Assembly (NCBI RefSeq): GCF_051014685.1
Contig: NC_135052.1
Coordinates: 5,795,105-5,859,104, forward strand
Length of the DNA: 64,000 nucleotides
DNA from: Ptiloglossa arizonensis
Taxonomy: Eukaryota > Arthropoda > Insecta > Hymenoptera > Colletidae
Direction of reading: 5' to 3'
The position numbers and the translations under genes are program-made. Positions 47,128 to 60,300 of the stretch are shown in pieces. A model generated the notes under the pieces. It was not told where the DNA came from and made no database searches. It saw nothing but the letters and a program-made list of their open reading frames with translations. Position 1 is the stretch's first letter. Each line of letters starts with the position of its first letter.

Positions 47128-50100
47128 CGGACGGCATCGATCCGCGTCGTAATAATACGATGAAAAAAATGAAAAAGTATTTACTCGTGCCACCTTTATA
47201 CCCAACGGCACAAATATCCTGGCTTAGTTACGATCTGCTCGAAGAGACGAGGTACGGCTGAATGCTTTTATGAACCTAACCTCGGTCAAAATGTATGCAC
47301 GTACAAAGACCCATTATTCTTTTACCTAGCGGCCATCTTGCACGATTTCCATCTATTTCGAGATTAGCTCGACGATCTCTCTTCCGTGAAAATAGTTTTA
47401 CCGAGAGTTTGCATCGCGAGCCGTGTAAATACCAAGCGATCAAAAATCTTCGTTTTTCCGTTCGTGAGGTTAAGTGTGCATCTGTGAGGTTAAAAACGAC
47501 TAATATTATTCGTAGCAACGATACAGCGGATCGCTTGCATCGAAATCCGATAAAGAGACGAAGATAGTCGGCGAACTTTCGTACAGATCGGCGAAGATCT
47601 CGTTAATTTGGAAAAGCAAAGTATCTCCAACCGATCGATACGTCCATTTTGCGTATCTCGCGAAGAAACTTTTCCCGCGAATGAACGAATTTTGATACGA
47701 CGTGAACGTCTCGCGTATAATTATCCCAACGCGATGCGACCGGTATCTCCGTATTCGTACGATATTATTTTTAGAAGCTAGTAACCGAAAGAACACGCCG
47801 TGTATTTTCGTTCGCGTCGAATGGTCGATGCGTGCATTTAACAAGAGCCGTGCGAATTTTTAGATTCCGGGGATTTAGACGGGGAAAGGAAGAAGAATAC
47901 GAACAACTTCTCGGTCGGTTTTCTAAGAAGGGTCGGATGCGCAAGGGGCCGATGCGCGAGGGTGTTTATTTTCGGGCACAAACGGAACGGTTGCCTCGGG
48001 AGCTGCACACTTTCATTACAGTCCCGTGAAAAACTTTGCGTTCTCGGGCCTCCCCTCGTAACTCGAGTACCGCGCGGGCTCTTCCACTCCTCGCCGGTTA
48101 TATATGTACTTTCTCGTTTTCGGCGGCGGTCTGGGTTCCGTCCCGTAACGCGCGCACTCGAGCTCTCGGTGAAAAGAGGAAGGAGTTCGTAACACGAGCC
48201 CCGCGTTATGGGATTTCCCCGCGCTTTGGTACACGTGCGTCCGCAAACCGCGTTCACGATGGCACACACCCACCCGCCACGTGAAAATACGTTTTCACTC
48301 TCGGCGGTGGTGCGTTCACGGCAACGCAACTTTCACCGATAAATTCCAGTGACGGAAACGGAACGCGTCACCGCGCGGGAACACGAAATCAAGGACCTTC
48401 GTCTCGAGCGGGTTCGTCGTTCGTCTCTCGTCTTTGTCCGACGATGTTCCTCCTCTTTTAGGGACCGACGTCTCGGACGCAGCTCCGAGAAATATCGGCC
48501 GTCCTTCTCTCTCACCGTCTCAGTCGCGAATACATTTGAATATTTAGGAAAGGCGTCTTCCGACTACGAATTTCCGGTGGATATTCCTTTGAATATTCTC
48601 GCGGAAAAAAATATGTCGACCGACCGTGTATCGTCCGCATCGGATCGATTTGTCTTCGATTCGTCATTTTCTGGATATTATTGTCTTCCGTTGGTAAGAA
48701 TTTCTACTCGTACAGGGGGCGCGTGTATCGCGAGGAGGGTTCGCTCGGTGGTGTCTCGAGCCATCGAATATTTTTATCCGATCGTAGTCGCGGAGGGAAT
48801 TTCAAAAACTGGATCGAGTTGTTTCTATTCCGTGCTCCCGTTCGAGCTTCGAAAACACTTGACTCGGTAAAGAATTGTAAGCTCTTTGGTACATCGACTT
48901 CTAAATTTACTCTTTTCTTGTATTTATATACATACGTAACCTCGCGAAGGACACCACTGGCACGTATACGTGCTTAGCTTCCGAACGGTCGAAACCTTGT
49001 AACGAATGAATATTCGTAATTGAATTTTCCGTCGCTTGGAATTTTACAATAGTTCCCGCGAAGCGACTCTCGAGGTTCAAAGGATGCGAGAAAAAACCAT
49101 ATAAGTATGCGTCCACGATCGAGTTAAAGTCCGACGATCGACGTATAGTTGCGAACGAACGTTCGAGTCACCTAGGTGTCACCGGGCGAAAAATGTTGCG
49201 CTCCTTCGCGTCTCCTAGCTTGGAAAATACTGGCCCGGCCAGCTTCCTACGGTTCGCAGGAACTCCCAACAAAGAGTCGAGCGTTTACTTCCAAGCATAA
49301 ATCATTTCGCCGTTTGCTTTCTCCTCTCGCGCTCTCGGCCGCTCCCGTGGCGTGGCTCTTTTCCTCCGTCCTTGGAATCGCATTGAACAATGAACTTGCC
49401 GTGCGAGGAAACGACGAGCTGTCGGCGAGTTCGGTCGGACGCGGCCGTTAACGGAGATATCGAAAACACGTCGTCGTCGTCGTCGCGACGGATCTTTGCA
49501 TCGCTACGATCACCGTGCACGGTAGTCGAGTAGGTCGCGCACGGCTGGAAGGTGGGGGAGGAAGCGAGAAGTATCCTTCGGAAGAGGCGAGTGGGGGACC
49601 GAGGAAAGGGAGGGGGAACTGGACACAACTGCCACACCTCGAATTCGCGGCATTCCTGCAACGTACCCAATCTCTCGACTCGTCTCTTGATCCGTTCCCG
49701 CGACTATCCGCGTCTCGTTTCGCATCGCCGTGCTGTAGTAAGTATATACACGTATATCGATACGGACGGCGTGGCACGCGCTGCGCGTGCATTTCCTGCT
49801 CGGCGCGCGAATACGTCCCGATGTCTTTTACAAACCGTTCGATCGTTACCTCGTCGCGATACGAACGCGTGGACTATTCTTTTTCTTTCTCTCTTTCTCT
49901 CGTCGTTTCCCTTTCGGTGGCAAAAAATCGCTCGATAATCGCGAACGATTACGTTCCACTAGATGTTATTGTACGCGGTGAGTCGAGAACGTACAGCGCA
50001 TGCGCGTGATTCGATACGAACGAAAATCGCGCTCGTTGTTTTACACCGGTCTCGGACGCGTCGCGTACGATTAATAAAGACACTTCTTTTCGCAACGGGA

Positions 50101-51218
50101 AAAGGATTTCCTGGGAATCACGAGGCCGTGATTACGCGGGCGCTCGCGGACCGAGAGTTGCTCAATCGACGAAATTAGCCAGTCACTTCACCTTGAAAAT
50201 CGTAGTAAGTGCGATAAATTACGGGCGGCCCGGTCGACGCGACGGCCGAACGAAAGGAAAGGGGGAAAAAAGAATTTCGATCGTCGAAGGTAAACATATT
50301 CGGGCGACGAGACGCGACGAGCTCCGCGCATGAATGATCCGCGCCAGACGCGCGCCGACGATCGATCATGATTTCGGTTATCGTTTATCCGCGAGAGATT
50401 CGTCGATCGATCGATAAGCGTACTCGAACGCGGACTGGTGGGGGGGACAGGCAATTATTTTCGCCGTTTGGTAACGACGATACGTCCTTTTATTCGATCT
50501 TGGCTTTATTTTTGGCTCGCTCGTAACAAACCGGGTGCCTCCTAATTATCGCGTTTAGCGCCGAGCGAGTTTTTTGTTTTCTTTTCGTGGTTTTCTTCTC
50601 TTTTATTTATTCGTGCGAATCACCGCAACGATTCGCTCGCCAACGTTTCACGGTGCTCCCAATGACGTTAACGTTACCCGAAAATTCGTAAACGCGTATT
50701 AGGATTTATTCGCTGTAAGCGTTTTAAGTTCGCAACGGTAATACCGGTAATCGAAGCGGCGGACACTGGTGACCGCCGTGACACTAAACGCGTTAAGCGA
50801 AAAAGAAAAAGTTCCAAGGACGTTTCATTGATCCGTTAGGCGCCACTGTTCCGTTTATGGGACGCGCCCAGAATGTTAAAATTATTTTTAAACGAATTTA
50901 AAAGGTGACAGCGATATCCTCTCTGCTTTAAAAAATAAGATACTACCCTATTAACGCGAATCGTTGCTTTTTAACAACGTGCGTGTACCGTCTTCGATTT
51001 TCCTCCGGTTTTATTATCGCGTAATGTCCTTATTACGCAAGTAATTAGTACGGCTACCTGTCTATAAAATCAAGGTGAAACGCAATTACGATATCCAATC
51101 GAATGTATTCTTAAACTACGATACAATGTGTAGGATTTTCATTGAAGTAACCGATGCGTGTGAAACCCTCGTTAGAAAAAATGAAAAATCTCCGCGTCGG
51201 TGAAACAAACGTCAATAT
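47128..51218. other. no gene recognised
   Basis: A G+C-richer stretch at 47.9-50.4 kb gives longer chance frames, including 173 codons at 48349-48870 on the plus strand. A CGT triplet run lies near 49470. No domain, splice pattern or promoter could be defended. Confidence 0.45.
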
Positions 51219-51353
51219 ATTGGTTCGTTCGGAAAGTCGTCTCGTTTTTTTTCTGTGAAAATTATACACGATTCGTTAAGAGTGTATAAACATTTTATTC
51301 GATCGTATATTTTCCATTTTGGAAAACGAAACGACTTTCCGAAGAACCCAATA
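51219..51353 (-). mobile_element. mariner-like short element, family 1
   Basis: TATTGGTTCGTTCGGAAAGT at the left and GAAACGACTTTCCGAAGAAC then CCAATA at the right, with the complemented hallmark ATTTTCCATTTTGGAAAAC near the right end. It lies 37 kb from the main cluster, so the family is dispersed and not confined to the 10-14 kb duplication. Confidence 0.75.
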
Positions 51354-52693
51354 ATTGAAAAAAGAAAACATTCTTCGTAGCTCGGAATACACGATTCGAT
51401 AACGATTCGTTTGAATCGTAGACGCAAAGAACGACTAATATCCATTTTGTGCAATGAAAAACTAAATTTAGAAAATTTTTTTCGATTACTTATTAATCTA
51501 CGTTCGAATGAAAATTTCAAGCTCGGTGTTTCCCTTGCGAAACGATTTCAAAGTATCGATCGAATTATCCAAAGCATCGTTGTTTCGTCGATATTCGAAA
51601 ATAAGAAACGAAACGATACAACTCGGCGTGTCCGTTACTTCGAACGAATCGATTATTTCAAACAAACACCGCTGAAAAACGAAACACCAAAGTGTCGTTT
51701 CGTACGATTATTCGTTTCCTATAAAATTTACCCAGCCCCCGGAAGAAACCAAGCGCAATTGGATCACCTACTTCTGGAACACAGAGTACATTGTGCCCGC
51801 CCGAAGTTATATTTATCGTTATTCCCAGAATATTAGCGAAGCCGGTTAGATAAAAAGCATTATCTATCGGAACGACGCGTTACTCGCGCAAAAGTGTAAT
51901 TCCTCGGTCGCAAACAGTATTATTAATTGTTTCTATCCGTTATCAGCCCGTTTGAACAACAATTCCGCCGCTCGTGTCTGGCTTCACCTTTGAGTCTCGC
52001 CGTCGCGGCGATAAAGCTCCGCGACCGGTAAACACAAAACACGTACGTATGTATCGAAACGGTGAAAAAGAAGAAGAAAAAAGAAAAAGAAAAAAGAAGA
52101 AAAAAAAACCCACACGTAACCCAAGTTTTTCGTCTTAATTGCATCGCGTTAACGCGTATCGCCAGTCTCGGTGAAAAATCTTGGTGGATGCTCTTCGGCG
52201 CGACGCGTAATCGATCTTAATCCCGATCTCTCGTATCTACAATGCGCCTCTCGCGCTCTCCAACTCCCCTGCTCCTCTACCACACGTATCCCGCGGTTTC
52301 GCGATAAAAACGCAATATTCTGCAGTCGACTGCAAGATAACGCGTTCCATATTGCAGAGAGCCGACGAGATAACAGCACTCGTGTTATTTACGTACGCGC
52401 GCGGAGCATTGTGCTGCATCACCAACTTTTTCTCTTTTGCCCGGCTCTTCGACTATTTGCCATTATTTTTCGTCCTTTTCTTTTTTTCTATCCGGTTCTC
52501 TCTTAGCATACCTTCGCAGCTTCGATTCCTCCATGGATCTAGCGTTATTTATGCCCACGATTAAATTCGCGTCGAACCTGTTTTATTTTAAACAGGTTTC
52601 AAACGCGAACCGTGCCACGATCTCCTCCCGAGTTTCGTTGTTCTTCTAGAAACCGCAGATCGTCCTCCGCGGGCGCCAAGCGAGCCCGTGACG
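51354..52693. other. no gene recognised
   Basis: Includes A/G-rich tracts at 52060-52110. A plus-strand frame of 141 codons at 51411-51836 has no recognisable motif. Confidence 0.45.
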
Positions 52694-53064
52694 CTCGAAT
52701 TTTGAAATTCGTATTGCACCGAGACCTCTTCGAGGCTTCTTCGATTATCGAGTGGCTCCCAATTGGACGCGTGATCCGGCATTCGTCTCGAATTTGGAAA
52801 TTGGTATTGCACCGATACCTCTTCGATGCTTCTTCGATTATCGAGTGGCTCCCAATTGGACGCGTGATCCCGCGTTCGTCTCGAATTTTGAAATTGGTAT
52901 TGCACCGAGACCTCGTCGATGCTTCTTCGATTATCGAGTGGCTCCCAATTGGACGCGTGATCCCGCGTTCGTCTCGAATTTTGAAATTGGTATTGCACCG
53001 AGACCTCGTCGATGCTTCTTCGATTATCGAGTGGCTCCCAATTGGACGCGAGATCCCGCGTCGT
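52694..53064. repeat. 93-base tandem repeat, 4 copies
   Basis: AGTGGCTCCCAATTGGACGC recurs at 52751, 52844, 52937 and 53030, exactly 93 bases apart. Each unit also has TTGGTATTGCACCGA and GCTTCTTCGATTATCG. Because 93 is 31 codons, any frame open in one unit is open in all. Plus- and minus-strand frames both run through the array, the minus one reading GSHSIIEEASxRxRCNTNF in each unit. Confidence 0.93.
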
Positions 53065-54263
53065 CGCGGCGGGAACGCGCGCGCAGTTATCAAAGGGTCG
53101 TCAACCTGACGTGCCGAGCGATCGTGGCAATACCTGTAAACACACGCCTGTATATATATACACGCGTGCGCCGAGTTCACCCGCGGCACTGCGCGTTGAT
53201 ACCGATTCACCGATAAGTTTAATCGTCCGTGCGATCTACCGTTCGCGTTCCAATTACGAAAAAGCATCGCGATCGAGGAAAAACGTGCATTTACGGCCGA
53301 GTATTACTCGAGTACCGTGTTTCGATCTTTCGTTTGTACATTCAAGGCGAGAATCTCGAGCTTCGCGATCGAAAAGATCTACGCGGAATCGAACACGATG
53401 AAACGAACGGGTCGAGGAGGATCGTAGAAACGAACGAAACGATTTTGCGGCCAAATGGACGATTCCCCGTGGGGGGAAAAAAAAAGAAAAAATAACCGGA
53501 TAATAATTTTCGAGATAATCGGCTTTAAAAATTCACCGACCGCGTCCGCACCGCTTAACCGGATCTCTGTATTTGTCGTTCTACGAACGCTCGTAATTAT
53601 CGAACCACGAGAATTTTTATCGATCGTTGTTCGTTCGGAAACTCCGATCGATTTCAAGCGTTCGATGAGGTAAAAACGACGAATTCTTAATAACGAGGAA
53701 TACGATTCGAAGGAACCTCGAGATAACGAAGAAGACAAACATTCGTCGGTGAAGAACAAAAATATGTCTAACGTATGGACGCACCACGCTGTGTAAACTA
53801 ACGACTATTTAATAGCGTTTATAAATATCGTAAAAACGCAATTTATGGACGAGAAGATGCATTTCTCTCGCATTGCGATCGTTATCGCCCGTGAAACATA
53901 CTTTGTGTCTTCTCGTGGTAAATACGTAGTCAGGGACGGGTAAAATTCTGGTTCTTTGATCTTCGAATCGAACAACGAAAACTATATTTTATTCGTCGCT
54001 CGTCGAACGAAGAATTTTCTACAAAGAATACCCAACACCAAGATCAAAATCGGTAACTTCGAAATCGGTCAAGTTTGATCTACTCGTTGTATACGCGAGT
54101 TGTAGGCCAACGCTCTCTTGTTTATATAATAGAAACAGTGGAACAGCGGTGTTCGCATACCGACGCGTATACTATTTGGACACACACGAATAGACAAAAT
54201 TCGATGCACAAGTATCGAAAATTTCCCTGTGAGTATCTCGAATAGTAAAATTAATATCGTTAA
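53065..54263. other. no gene recognised
   Basis: CpG-rich DNA with short chance frames. Nothing further is recognised. Confidence 0.5.
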
Positions 54264-54412
54264 TATTAAGTTGTACGGAAAGTCACTTCGTTTTCCAAAA
54301 TGGAGAATATACGACTGAATAAAATATTTATACACTCTAAATAAACCGTGTTTTATTTTCACAAAAAAAAAAAAAAAAAAAAAAACGAAACGACTTTCCA
54401 AACAACCCAATG
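54264..54412 (+). mobile_element. mariner-like short element, family 1
   Basis: TATTAAGTTGTACGGAAAGT, then CCAAAATGGAGAATATACGA, an A tract of about 22 bases near the right end, then GAAACGACTTTCCAAACAAC then CCAAT. Same layout as 9930-10064, with an expanded A run. Confidence 0.75.
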
Positions 54413-54496
54413 TATTTAAAAAGCATCGAAATCGTTGAAGCGGTTCGCTGTCGAAAAAAATTCCCAAAACTTTCTGTATCTCCAATTGCCTTTTAA

Positions 54497-54651
54497 TAGG
54501 TTGTTGGATAAGTTTCGTCGTTCGATAAAAATCGATTCGATGTAGTACCGTTCGATACGTTTTATCGAACGACGTAACTCATCGAACAAGCTAGTACCGT
54601 ACCGTGGAAGAAGTTTTATCGAACGACGAAAACTTATCGAAAAACCTGGTA
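54497..54651. mobile_element. mariner-like short element, family 2, best inverted ends
   Basis: TAGGTTGTTGGATAAGTTTC and GTCGTTCGATAAAA at the left are mirrored at the right by TTTTATCGAACGACGAAAAC and TTATCGAAAAACCT, an inverted repeat of about 34 bases. A second internal inverted pair lies between. No coding sequence. It lies 85 bases after a family-1 copy. Confidence 0.75.
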
Positions 54652-55105
54652 CGTTGATAATCGCTACCGAGAAGGTAAAGGCGGTCGAAACGTGTCTACG
54701 CGTCACGCGTCGCGGTCGCTGTGAAAACGTGGCTTTAAGCTACGTACCTACGCAGCGTCTCGAAATAATCGGGCGTACGCGTTGGATTTCGCGCGACGCA
54801 GTAGGCGGCCCCCATTTTGCGCGTCGGGCGCAATTACGCCGCTAGAAGCACGGGCCATCGGTGTAATAATTGAACAACGATCGCCCGGATGGCATAATAA
54901 TCAGCCCACCGCGGTCGAATGACTTTCACCCGGCGCGGCGGTGGTGTGTCGCGTACGCGCGAAACACCGACGCTCGCTACAACGCGACGCGAGCCGTGTA
55001 CGCGCCGTTGTAAACCCGTGTACATCGAAACCCGTGAGCATTTAGCGGCTTTCAGCGATGACACTTTCTTGGGGACAACGTTGTCGTACACTTTCTACGT
55101 GCACG

Positions 55106-55169
55106 CGGCTCGACTCGGCTCGACTCGGTTCCACTCGGCTCCATTCGGCTCGACTCGACTCGACTCGGT
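55106..55169. repeat. CTCGACTCGG ten-base tandem repeat
   Basis: Six or so imperfect ten-base units with C/T changes, ending in a CGACT five-base run. Confidence 0.85.
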
Positions 55170-56152
55170 ACGTCCGAGTTACTTTCGCCGGTTGGCACGC
55201 AACACGCGTTCGACCACCGTACACAACCTTCCATTCGCGGATGCGACAAAATTTATCGCGATACTCGCCGACAACCGTGTACAGACGTTAACGCGTTCGA
55301 TCGACACAGAGCGAGCCGTCCTTGGTCACTCGAACGGGAACGTTGCTCCGTACCGAATCTCGCGACTCGAGTTCCCGCGCAATTTTTCGTCGCGTGTTCG
55401 ACCTATCGATCGAGGTACGAGCCTTGCGGTTTCCGAACCAACCGCATTCAAAATTCGATGCAACCGTGAAAATACGTCGCAACTAAAGCCGAAAAATTGT
55501 ATCAACCCTCGTTTCTTACCCTTTCGTTTGTACACTTTTATTCGCGTATCCGTTCAATCGCGCAATAAAGGAGCTGGATAAATAAACGTGGAACGAAAAT
55601 AAATAACGTTAGAACGGAAATAGAAATACGAGCAATGACGCGGAAAGAGTTCGTTAACACTCGTGTTCGCTTTATTACCGTTACGCGGTTCTTTTTTTTT
55701 GTACTCTTTTTACAAACGAATAGGTTAGGATACGAAACGGAATGTTCTCATTGCGCGTTCGTATCCGATTTCCGCGCGACATTGAACGTTATTCCGGGCC
55801 GCGTGTCGTCGTACGACTACGGAACTTCGTTCGCGATACAAAAATATTACAGCCTGTGTAATTATTTTTCTCTTCGATGTTCGAGCTATTCTTGCAAATA
55901 CACATACCCGGTGTATCGTCGAGGTTGGATTCAAAATCGATCTCGCGGCGATATCGTCCATTCGGTGCTCCGCGCGTTCTTTTTTATTCGCGCAATAAAG
56001 ACGTCACGGCGACGATAATAATAACCGTGAAAAATACACATCGCGGTACGACGTACGCGTAGATCGCCGCGGCGCGAATCTATGAACGCGCCCAACATTG
56101 TATCAATTGTTCCACAACGAAGAGGTTAAAGTATCCGAACGCGTCCTGTCGA

Positions 56153-56185
56153 TCGATCGATCGAATCGATCGATCGGATCGATCG
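56153..56185. repeat. GATC/ATCG tetranucleotide cluster
   Basis: A self-complementary GATCGATCG-type run interrupted by AATCG and GGATCG. Confidence 0.85.
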
Positions 56186-56268
56186 TTCCGCGGACCCCCG
56201 ACGAAGACGTAAGCAACAGCGCGGTGAATTTCACGGAGAACCGTATCGTTTCGCTCGTAGCTCAAGAA

Positions 56269-56355
56269 ACGCAATAAAGCATTGCAAAATAACTCTCTAC
56301 GTGCCTGGAGTAACGCGATAGGCGTTGTTGACCAGCGATTATAACGCGTCGCGCG
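56269..56355 (+). repeat. dispersed direct repeat, copy 1
   Basis: ACGCAATAAAGCAT at the left and CGCGATAGGCGTTGTTGACC then CGATTATAACGCGTCGCG at the right. The right 50 bases are the better conserved part when compared with 56716-56809. Confidence 0.8.
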
Positions 56356-56715
56356 AAATTTAACGCGTATGCAAATTATTCCGCGATGTTGTCGAGCACC
56401 TTTCGAATCGATTTCGCATTTGCATACATTCCGGTGAAGATTATCGGTGTATTTTCGCGCAATCTTCGAGATCGATACTCGCAACGGTTTAACAGCCGTC
56501 GGTTAATTTTTGATGATCCCGATGGGCAATTAAATAACATCGACGAGGCGGTTGATAAATTCGGTACGCGTCTCGAACCTACTGGCTATGATTCAGGATG
56601 AAAGAGTTATCGGTGAGTTTCGCGATGGCGGAGAGAAATGAGAAACAGAGGGAAAGGTGGTACACGCGTACGGATCGATTCGAGTAGACGCGAGAGACGC
56701 GTCGCGACGCGAGAG

Positions 56716-56809
56716 ACGCAATAAAAGCATCATCGTGCACGGTACGCGCCGCGAGGCTGGAGTAATGCGATAGGCGTTGTTGATTCGCGATTATAACGCG
56801 TTGCGTCGC
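56716..56809 (+). repeat. dispersed direct repeat, copy 2
   Basis: ACGCAATAAAAGCAT, then CTGGAGTAATGCGATAGGCG, TTGTTGATTCGCGATTATAA and CGCGTTGCG. Same order and orientation as 56269-56355, 447 bases downstream. CGCAATAAAG also occurs alone near 55560 and 55991, which may be further fragments. Confidence 0.8.
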
Positions 56810-57077
56810 ACTGCAATGAGGTTTGATCGATTGCCGCGCGGAATACGAAACGATCGCCGATTCGAGGAAGTTTGCGCACCCGCGGCGGCCGCGTCCTTGA
56901 TATTCGGCGCGGCGAAACTTTTCGCGAATGAAATATTTAAACGGTGGTTGTATCTTTTGATTTATCGCGGCCGTGGATCGTCGCGTCGCCCGACAAACAT
57001 CCGAGAGCGCGAAGGAAAACAAATGGCGCGTCGCGGAGCACCGCGGTTAGATTCCAACGCCTCCGATCGTCGTCTCG

Positions 57078-57101
57078 TTTGCGTTTGCGTTTGCGTTTGC
57101 G
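57078..57101. repeat. GTTTGC hexanucleotide repeat
   Basis: Four units of GTTTGC/TTTGCG. Confidence 0.9.
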
Positions 57102-57190
57102 GGACGAAAGAGAGTCGATAACGTTTCTCGATAGGCGGGTACGTTACGTATACGGTTGGCTTGCCAATAACCGTGTACCCGCGCGAATAG

Positions 57191-57303
57191 ACCTCTCTCT
57201 CTCTCTCTTTTTTTCTTTCTCTTCTCTTCTCGTTTCGTTCGTTTTTTCTCTCTTTTTTCTTCGTTCGTTCGTTCGTTCTTTCTTTCGTTTTCTTTTTTTC
57301 TTC
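57191..57303. repeat. pyrimidine tract with CT and CGTT runs
   Basis: CT dinucleotides grade into TTTC and GTTC/CGTT units. This accounts for the Arg/Lys/Glu-rich minus-strand frame over it. Confidence 0.9.
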
Positions 57304-60300
57304 TAATTAAAACGAGCAACGCGCCGAACGAAGCCGCTAACCAGCGCGCGTATATCGTGAAAAGATCGAAGTTATTCGAGCCGCGGGCACAAAAGCAACG
57401 ATCGCTAATGATGTCGAGTTATAGCCGGTTCGTTCTCGTCGATCTCGCGGCTTCATAAATCACCGCCGCGGCAGATGTATGCAGATCGCCGTGTTTTTTT
57501 CCCGACTGCCGAGGAACTCCTTTGTGAACACGAAGCTGCAACGTCTCTAATCGTAAAAATCCTTATCTTACCGCCGAACACGCGTAATCGACGCACAGTT
57601 TCCCGGGTTAGGTGTAGATCGTTTCACGGGGAACACCTGCGTCCCTGTTCCTTATTTCGAACGGATTTACTATATACCGGCCTCGAGTTCCTCTCGCGAT
57701 TTGCCGCGTGAATTCGTATAGTGTCTCGGTGTACGTCGCGAATATTTTTCTTCACCGACTCTGATCAACGTCGTACCGGACCAACATATTTTCCAACGGA
57801 GAAACACCGTCCCTAGTGAATTACATTTTGCGTTGTTCGCGAGACTGATACACACGGTGACGAACAACGGGGAGAAGGAAGAGGAAACAACTCGAGCGTA
57901 AACCCGGGCGACGATCGATCGTTCGTCAAAATATATTCAGGGACACTGGGCGCGATTCATTCATACGATATGTAATGGAATATGCGTGGACAGCGCGCAC
58001 GTGGAACGCTCGGCTCTTTCCTCGCGATTTTGCGTGCACGCAAACCGCTCGGGAACACCCGATTGGACGATACAGGCCGCTTCAAACTCGATCACCCGGA
58101 CAATCTCGCGTAAGAACATTTTTCGCGAAGAATTCATTCAACGCGTGAACGTTTCGTGCAACGATGATTCGTACGCGAATCAATTTTCGCGTTCGAATTT
58201 TCGGGACGCTTCAGTACGTGCAAAGCGATAAATCACGGTGTTTCGGTAGCCTCTCGAACGTTTATTGCTACGTTCAACGTTTTCGTATTATCGCGAAACG
58301 GCGGGAGCGATACGAAATTGTTACTTGTACGAGAAAGAAGTTTACGTAATTTCCGGAGCGGTGATACGACTCGCAGTGTTCGTTAACGAACGTCTGCAAT
58401 AGGTAAACGTGGTACAGGGAGAAACAAGATGCGTTGAACGACGAAATGAAACTCGAGAATGTTCGAAAAAGTTACCTTGAAGTTAAAAGACAAGCGACGC
58501 GTCCAACGATCGTGATCACACGTGTAGTATAGAAGTTGTATAAATATTGTCGCGTAAGAGGACAAACGTGAAAAGAACTCGACCGAGATTACGTGGAAAA
58601 TTGATGAAAAACGCAATTAAACAATCGTGTATTCGTGAAAAAAACGTTGTGCGCGATAAACGGACGTTCGACGAAAAATCGAGCGAGGAAAGAGCAAAGA
58701 TGTTAAATGGAATTAACGGCAAATAAAAATCATGGAGTCGAGTGTATTTACTTGGAAGAAATTGAAACTCGAAACAAGATGAATAATTAATGGTGGTGCT
58801 GATTATTTAATGTTATTGCTTACGGCCGATCCAAACGACTTTATACGCAAGGTAATACGAACGATAATCAACGATGACGACGTATAAGTAAGGAACAAAG
58901 TATAAATAGTTGACAACCGCGATGTTTTTTTTCTTTTCACAACTTTTGTACATAGTTTAAGTTGTGTTTTCGCCTCTGGCTTATTTGTTCGATCATTTTT
59001 ATACACTTTACGTTTTACGCGCAATCACCACTGAACACGTTGGTTATTTTTTTCTTCTTCTTCTTTTTTTTTTTTTTAATTTCAAGGTGACTTTTTCAAA
59101 CATTCTCGAATCTGTTTTCATCTTTTAATATTTTTCGTTCCTCTTCGCATTATACGGCCATTTATCGTTTAAAATTTATTACCCGACCTGCGCCAATTTT
59201 GAGCAGTATATACGGTGTATCTTCCATAACTTTGCTAACCGAAACATTTTCCGTGTTACCCAGTACTTCGGACAATATTTTTCACGGTGTGCACGATCGC
59301 GTAAAATATTTGAAATCCGAGTGGGGACATCAAGGAGAAATGAAAGTTACTTTGGTTCTTTATACAGTACGTTACATAGTTCTTTATCCGTATCTGATAC
59401 CGGTTCTTAAGACGCGTTCAACGATCTATAAGTTAAGGTCATTCAAGGTCACCGAAAGTCATATTTCAAGTTTCGATTAAAATAACATTTGCTGGAATAA
59501 AAATGTTGTCGTTGTACAACGACTGTCGCGTAACCACGCAACCGACGTAAAAAGGAAAAAAAAAAAAAAAAAAAAGAAACGTTTATCGACGATCTAACGT
59601 ACCAAAAATATGGAAAATTTTACGAATAATAAAATAACGTGGAACGTCCTGCGTGATGCGTATATTATTCGACGATTTGAAAGTTTAACGCGTCGACGAC
59701 TAGTACCACCCGATCTCGCAGCGTATAATCTACGTTGTTGTGAATTAATTTACTTAACATTCTCAACAGTGACGAGCAACGCGAGAACGTAACGAAATAA
59801 TTGGACGATGATAAACCGAATGCGAGGAATAAAACAAATATCTCAGGAGTTTCCCCGAGTATTTAATTCGACACGATACGGTCGAATTTCCAACTACCGA
59901 TTCGATCGTTCGAGTTGCCGAACATTCGATCATTTTTAACAACGCAATTATCGTGATTGTACGATCTTCGTTACGAAAATAAGGAAAGCGAATAGAAAGT
60001 TTTTTTTTTAGATCTAATCGTTTTCAGATCTAATCTCAAAGATATTACACGAACAATTAAATATGAAGCGAAACGAAAGAAGTACGGGCAATTCCTCGTT
60101 AAAAGTCGCGATATTTATCGATTGGCGTCGATGCACGTACCATATATCGGGGTCGTCGAGCGCGTGTAATAATGTTACACTCGCTCGCTCTCGGTGTGCC
60201 CAATTCACTCGGCTTCGAATCGAAGCGGAAAAGGTCGGTTTCCGAACGAAATCGTTCATCGTACTCGTTAAACGTCGCGTGGACGCGAATCGGTGATCCT

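Larger units (their letters stand above)
54652..56268. other. no gene recognised
   Basis: Bases 54760-54930 are compact, GC-rich and non-repetitive with interspersed TAATTG/ATAATAAT cores. They may be regulatory. The remainder is ordinary. Confidence 0.4.

Noticed and set aside
52599..53267. 222-codon minus-strand frame
   Set aside because: Open because a 31-codon unit repeats without stops. Kept as a finding about the repeat, not as a gene.
55106..55249. Ser/Arg/Glu-rich frames over the ten-base repeat
   Set aside because: Low-complexity product of the CTCGACTCGG units.
59199..59480. 93-codon plus-strand frame and the repeated AAGGTCA near 59440
   Set aside because: Looks like possible repeat-derived sequence, but no family or ends could be recognised.
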